Shown here one piece after another: positions 14,724 to 18,138 of a DNA stretch of 18,138 nucleotides. The notes under the pieces are model-generated. The model was not told the origin of the DNA. It was given only the letters and a program-made list of their open reading frames with translations, and did not search any database. Both the position numbers and the translations under genes were made by a program. The first letter of the stretch is position 1. The number at the start of each line of letters is the position of its first letter. Origin of the DNA: Pseudomonadota bacterium. Its GTDB lineage: Bacteria; Pseudomonadota; Alphaproteobacteria; Caulobacterales; Caulobacteraceae. Location of the stretch: the NCBI GenBank assembly GCA_023445705.1, contig JAEXKM010000430.1, positions 1-18,138 of the forward strand, read 5' to 3'.

Positions 14724-16143
14724 GAGTGATCCCGCCCGAAAAATGTTCATGGGCGTACGGCTTCGGCGGCTGCGCGAGGAGAGGGGGATGACCCAGACCG
14801 CCCTCGCCAGCGCGCTGGGGCTCTCGCCCAGCTATCTGAATCAGCTGGAGAACAATCAGCGTCCGCTGACCGTGGCCGTGCTGCTCAAGCTCAACGCCGC
14901 GTTCGGTTTGGACGTGCAGATGTTCTCCGACGAGGACGAGGCGCGCCTGGTCGCTCAATTGCGGGAGGCGGGCCTCGATGCAGCGCCGGGCGAGGAGCTT
15001 GCCCAATCTGAACTGCGATCCCTCGCCATGAACATGCCGGCTGCCGCCAGGCTCATCACCGGCCTACACCAACGCTATCGTCAGGCGCTGGAGCAAGCCC
15101 ATGTCGCGGCGAGCCGCCTGGGCGATGGGCGCGATGAATCCGCCGGTTCACCAGCGCCCTATGAGGAGGTTCGCGACTTCTTCTATGCGAAGCGCAATCA
15201 CGTCGTCCGCCTCGACGGCGCCGCCGAGGCCTTGGCCTTGGAGGAGGGGGGGCGTCCCGGCGCCTCGGCCGCGGCTCTGACGGCGCGGCTTGAGCGGCGC
15301 CATAGGGTGGTGGTCGAGATCACCGAGACGCGCATCGGACGGCAGTTCGATGCCGCGACCCGTCGGTTACGCCTGTCGGAGCGGCTGACCGAAGGCCAGC
15401 GTGTGTTCCAGCTCGCCACCCAACTGGCCTTTCTCGAATACGACGACCTGCTGGATCTGGAGCTCGAGGGCGCGTCGCTCAGCACCGAAGCGCGAGCGCT
15501 GGCGCGGTTGGGGCTCGCGAACTACTTCGCGGGCGCCGTCATTCTGCCCTACGCCGCCTTTCTGCAGGCGGCCGAGCGAAGGCGCTATGACGTCGAAGCG
15601 CTGGCGGCGCAGTTCAGCTTTGGCTTTGAGACGATCTGCCATCGCCTCAGCACGCTGCAGCGCCCCGGCGCGACCGGCGTGCCGTTCATCTTCGTACGCG
15701 CCGACCGCGCGGGAAACATCTCCAAGCGGCAGTCCGCAACCGACTTTCACTTCTCAAGGCTGGGCGGTTCTTGTCCGCTGTGGAACCTCTACGAGGCGTT
15801 CGCGCGGCCCGGTCATCTCTCGCGCCAGCTTGCTGAAATGCCCGATGGCCGACGCTACCTCTGGATGGCGCGCACGGTCGGCGGCGAGGCGGCGGGATTT
15901 CGAAAGACCGAGCCGCAGTTCGCGATCGCGCTTGGCTGCGACCTGCGTCACGCCGATCGTCTGATCTACGCCGATGGGTTGGATGTCGGCCCATCAGGCG
16001 CCTACGCGCCGATCGGTCCCGGCTGCAAGATCTGCGATCGCGCAGACTGCCGTCAGCGCGCATTTCCGCCGCTGGGCCGCAGCGTCGTTGTGGATGACGC
16101 CATTGGACGCGACGCGCCGTATCGCTTCAGCATCGGCGGCTGA
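14722..16143 (+). CDS. scfR: Short-chain fatty acyl-CoA-responsive regulator, ScfR/PrpR/RamB family
   Basis: 473 residues. XRE-family DNA-binding domain at about 11-66 (GVRLRRLREERGMTQTALASALGLSPSYLNQLENNQRPL region); an ImmA/IrrE-like middle domain around 215-310 in which the metallopeptidase HExxH is absent (FQLATQ stands in its place) while the following ANYFAGAVILPYAAF helix is kept; then a DUF2083-type C-terminal domain with C306, C351, C406, C435, C438 and C443. In the mycobacterial homologue PrpR, C-terminal cysteines hold an Fe-S cluster and the protein senses acyl-CoA; the CKICDRADC cluster here fits that. It should govern acnD-prpF and prpC-prpB, which lie in the same window with matching operator words. 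There is no Shine-Dalgarno sequence before ATG 14722; either the message is leaderless or ATG 14743 is used. Confidence 0.92.
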   Translation: MSDPARKMFMGVRLRRLREERGMTQTALASALGLSPSYLNQLENNQRPLTVAVLLKLNAAFGLDVQMFSDEDEARLVAQLREAGLDAAPGEELAQSELRSLAMNMPAAARLITGLHQRYRQALEQAHVAASRLGDGRDESAGSPAPYEEVRDFFYAKRNHVVRLDGAAEALALEEGGRPGASAAALTARLERRHRVVVEITETRIGRQFDAATRRLRLSERLTEGQRVFQLATQLAFLEYDDLLDLELEGASLSTEARALARLGLANYFAGAVILPYAAFLQAAERRRYDVEALAAQFSFGFETICHRLSTLQRPGATGVPFIFVRADRAGNISKRQSATDFHFSRLGGSCPLWNLYEAFARPGHLSRQLAEMPDGRRYLWMARTVGGEAAGFRKTEPQFAIALGCDLRHADRLIYADGLDVGPSGAYAPIGPGCKICDRADCRQRAFPPLGRSVVVDDAIGRDAPYRFSIGG

Positions 16144-16154
16144 TTGAGCGGTGA

Positions 16155-16175
16155 GCTGAGAGTCGGCTCTTCAGC
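16155..16175 (+). terminator. Weak stem-loop after scfR
   Basis: GCTGAGAG (16155-16162) pairs with CTC-T-TCAGC (16167-16175) with one bulged T and loop TCGG. It lies 12 bases past the scfR stop and before the insertion element. No T-run follows, so termination strength is doubtful. Confidence 0.3.
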
Positions 16176-16203
16176 GGAGGGCTAAGGTCTGCTGTTGATG
16201 CCG

Positions 16204-16216
16204 TGGACGGTTCCCC
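16204..16216 (+). repeat. Left subterminal inverted repeat of the IS1111-type element
   Basis: TGGACGGTTCCCC. Its reverse complement matches 17475-17487 at 12 of 13 positions; the only difference is T/C at position 8. Confidence 0.8.
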
Positions 16217-16258
16217 ACCCTGGTCGCAGCATTGCTGCGGCCGAAATGGAGGAGCGCC

Positions 16259-17236
16259 ATGGAAGAGGTGGTCACAGTGGGATTGGACATCGCCAAGTCG
16301 GTGTTTCAGGTCCACGGAGTCGATGCTGAAGGCCGGGTCGTCGTCCAGCGGAGCTGACCCGCGCCAAGCTCATCCCATTCTTTGAGAAGTTGCCTCCCTG
16401 CCTGGTGGGGATCGAGGCCTGCGCGACAGCCCACCACTGGGGCGGCCGGCTGGGGGAACTGGGCCACGAGGTGAAGCTGATGTCACCTTCGTACGTGAAG
16501 CCCTATCTGAAGCGGCAGAAGAACGATGCAGCCGATGCCGAGGCGATCTGCGAAGCCGCGACCCGGCCCAGCATGCGCTTCGTCGAGGTGAAATCGCCCG
16601 AGCAGCAGAGCGTGCTGGTGATCCATCGGACCCGCATGACCCTGATGCGTCACCGGATCGAACTCTCCACACGATCCGGGCGCACATGGCGGGATTCGGC
16701 CTTGCGGCGCCGATCGGCAGGCTGGGGCTGCAGAGCCTGGTCGAGATCATCCGAGATGATGCCGATGAGCATGTGCCGTTGCATGCCAGGCCCTGGAGAC
16801 CGACCGCATGATCTTGGCGAGCGCACGGGCGACAGATGTCGGCCGCAGACTGATGGCTGTGCCAGGCGTCGGACCGGTGCTCGCAAGCGCGATCGTGGCC
16901 AGCGTGCCCGATCCCCATGCCTTTAGATCCGGCCGCAACCTCTCCGCCTGGATCGGCCTGGTGCCGAAACAGAACTCCAGCGGCGGTAAAGAACGGCTTG
17001 GCGGGATCACAAAGCAGGGCAACCGATACCTGCGCCAACTGCTGGTGCTCGGCGCCCTGTCGGTCATCCGTTACGCCGAGCGACACGGGAGCAAGCGGCC
17101 CTGGCTCGCGCAGCTGATGGCCAGGCGAACCACCAAGATCGCCGCCGTGGCGCTGGCCAACAAAATGGGCCGGATGATCTGGGCGATCATGGCCAGCGGC
17201 GAGGCCTATCGAGAGCCGCAGCTGCGCGCGGCGTAG
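16259..17236 (+). pseudogene. IS110-family transposase (DEDD + Transposase_20 domains) with three frameshifts
   Basis: ATG 16259 starts VVTVGLDIAKSVFQVHG with the first aspartate of the RuvC-like DEDD site. Further site residues lie in GIEACA (E) and KRQKNDAADAEAICEA (D, D). The C-terminal half holds VPGVGPVLASAIVASV and the serine-bearing LVPKQNSSGGKERLGGITKQGNR segment, where the S is the catalytic residue of this family. The reading frame is broken three times, each explained by one missing base in a short run: near 16352 (AAG read as AG, creating a stop at 16355), near 16669 (AAC read as AC) and near 16791 (GGG read as GG). The stretch between HAR and LETDRMILASARA also looks shorter than in relatives. 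The protein would be inactive unless the indels are sequencing errors. Confidence 0.88.
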
Positions 17237-17474
17237 ACATCGAGCGCCGCTGCGCCGGACAAGTTTGGGAAGGGCGACGAAGGAGTGATGTGAACCGGTC
17301 GAACCGGGAAGCGGGAGGACCCAAAGCGCCAGTGCGCCTTCAAGCGCGTGCTATTGGTCGGGACCTGGCTTCGCGGAGGGCATCATGGCCAGCGGTCCAT
17401 GCACCGCACCAACAGGTCGAAGACATGGCCGCACCGACCAACGATCACAGAGCTCTCAGATCAACCTTGCCAAA
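17237..17474 (+). ncRNA. Non-coding right end of the IS1111-type element; candidate guide (seek/bridge) RNA region
   Basis: About 240 bases between the transposase stop and the right inverted repeat. IS110/IS1111 elements are now known to encode a structured RNA that guides target choice, and in the IS1111 group it comes from this 3' flank. A compact hairpin CCGGT-CGA-ACCGG is visible at 17295-17307, and further GC-rich self-complementary pieces follow (for example GCGCCAGTGCGC near 17326). No RNA boundaries can be fixed by eye. Small open frames here (for example 17290-17529) have no protein character. Confidence 0.5.
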
Positions 17475-17487
17475 GGGGAGCCGTCCA
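17475..17487 (-). repeat. Right subterminal inverted repeat of the IS1111-type element
   Basis: GGGGAGCCGTCCA, inverted partner of 16204-16216 with one mismatch. Confidence 0.8.
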
Positions 17488-17606
17488 GACATGGCGCAGG
17501 CGGGACCAAAACCTAAGTCGGGCAGATGAGGGAATACGCATCTAGCTAGTGGGCTTATCGGGTGCGGATCCCGCCGCAAACTGTCGTGAAACTCAGGCAG
17601 AGATGC

Positions 17607-17978
17607 ATGATGGAGATGTCGGGGACCACCGGCGACGCTACCTCGCGCACGAGCGAGAGCGTGAAATTCATGGCGGCGTTAGAGACCGGCGACCTCGCTG
17701 CTGTTCGCCAGATCCCAAAGGCAGACTTGCATGTGCACGCCTATCTCGGCGAGTGCCGGGCGCATGTCGGGCTCGCACTGGCAAAGACATTCCGCCGCTC
17801 GCGGGCGTGCTTGGCTCGATGGACGAGATGCACGCCTGGAACGAGGCCTATATCGGGCCGGTGTTCAAAGCCCCCGGCCGCCGGGCTTTGCCGTTTGAGG
17901 CAACCTTCGCCCAGTGCCTGCGCGACGGAGTAGTTCGGATCGACATGGGGTTGGACGTCGCGGTGGTGCCCCGGGGAC
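17607..17978 (+). pseudogene. Adenosine-deaminase-like amidohydrolase fragment, frameshifted
   Basis: The first frame reads AVRQIPKADLHVHAYLGECRAHVGLAL, where PKADLHVH is the N-terminal HxH metal motif of the adenosine deaminase/amidohydrolase family. Near 17780 the frame breaks; adding one G (CTGGGC rather than CTGGC) continues as GKDIPPLAGVLGSMDEMHAWNEAY in the next frame, then GRRALPFEATFAQCLRDGVVRIDMGLDVAVV. After about 17968 the frame breaks again, with one extra C in the CCCC run 17969-17972. Start candidates are ATG 17607 (or 17610) and ATG 17670; the latter is nearer the motif. The rest of the barrel, including the later HxE and SDDP motifs, is not seen, so the gene is truncated as well as shifted. 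Which substrate the intact enzyme used is unknown. Confidence 0.55.
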
Positions 17979-18006
17979 GCCACCAACGCTGTGGCGACCA
18001 CCGCCC

Positions 18007-18138
18007 CACGCCCGGATTGTCATCAGCCGCTTGCCGATAGACGGCGACCTGGCGGTCGTCACCTACAACCTGAATCCGCCTAACTTGATGATCACCGGGA
18101 CGCTGGTCCCTGAGCGGCTGGGGGGCCAGGGTGTTGCG
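18007..18138 (+). CDS. Possible GNAT N-acetyltransferase, N-terminal part (runs off the right edge)
   Basis: An open frame runs to the window end. It reads VISRLPIDGDLAVVTYNLNPP and then LMITGTLVPERLGGQGVA. The strand pattern followed by T-VPERLGGQGVA resembles the acetyl-CoA-binding Q/RxxGxG/A signature of small GNAT proteins (YjdJ-like). No good ATG or ribosome site lies upstream in this frame; TTG 18031 is the nearest alternative start. It may be an independent gene or the remains of a fusion with the preceding deaminase-like fragment, since an extra C in the CCCC at 18004-18007 would join the two frames. Assignment is tentative. Confidence 0.4.

Larger units (their letters stand above)
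16197..17490 (+). mobile_element. IS110-family insertion sequence, IS1111 type, decayed
   Basis: A transposase pseudogene is framed by a subterminal inverted repeat: TGGACGGTTCCCC (16204-16216) and GGGGAGCCGTCCA (17475-17487), 12 of 13 matching. Subterminal repeats of 11-13 bp, with a few extra bases outside them, are a mark of the IS1111 group, which inserts without making target duplications. Outer ends are therefore estimates. The 3' flank from 17237 to 17474 is non-coding, as is usual for this group. The element separates the scfR region from the decayed genes at the right edge. Confidence 0.85.

Noticed and set aside
1..18138. tRNA, rRNA or CRISPR arrays
   Set aside because: I saw no cloverleaf-like sequence, no rRNA core sequence and no regularly spaced direct repeats; the TTTGC words are short operator-like repeats, not CRISPR repeats.

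Overview
The window looks like a high-GC alphaproteobacterial chromosome, probably Caulobacterales-like. This is an inference from gene content (AcnD/PrpF methylcitrate cycle, a ScfR/PrpR-type regulator, QueH, an alphaproteobacterial-style methionine operator); no rRNA or other phylogenetic marker is present.

Layout. The left edge (1-449) holds the C-terminal end of a helical-repeat protein that may be the tail of a STAND-type NTPase. Two minus-strand genes follow: a phytanoyl-CoA-dioxygenase-like enzyme (687-1379) and QueH epoxyqueuosine reductase (1442-2098). A divergent regulatory region (2099-2305) leads into the plus-strand methylcitrate genes acnD-prpF (2306-6126). A second regulatory region (6127-6506) leads into prpC-prpB (6507-8599). 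Behind prpB lies a methylenetetrahydrofolate-reductase-like gene broken by a single-base frameshift near 9059.

Next comes a methionine module: a 16-bp palindromic operator (9561-9576), a promoter, a full cobalamin riboswitch (9617-9820), then mesX (DUF1852), mesD (core MetE-type methionine synthase), an SBF-like membrane transporter, a flavin reductase and an unknown 179-codon gene. A convergent thioesterase (minus strand) and the short-chain-acyl-CoA regulator ScfR/PrpR (plus strand) share a divergent promoter (14608-14721). The right end is decayed: a frameshifted IS110-family (IS1111-type) element (about 16197-17490), a broken adenosine-deaminase-like gene and a fragment resembling a GNAT acetyltransferase.

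How it fits together. AcnD, PrpF, PrpC and PrpB form a methylcitrate cycle that turns propionyl-CoA plus oxaloacetate into pyruvate plus succinate. ScfR probably controls it: arrays of TTTGC/TTCGC/GCAAA words occur in front of acnD, prpC and scfR itself. MesX and MesD make methionine without cobalamin, and the cobalamin riboswitch should shut them off when B12 is available. Methylcitrate cycle, MesXD and QueH each have a B12-dependent counterpart (methylmalonyl-CoA mutase, MetH, QueG), so the window reads as a cluster of cobalamin-independent solutions. The most open biology is what the transporter, flavin reductase, MetF-like gene and 179-codon gene contribute to the poorly understood MesX/MesD reaction.
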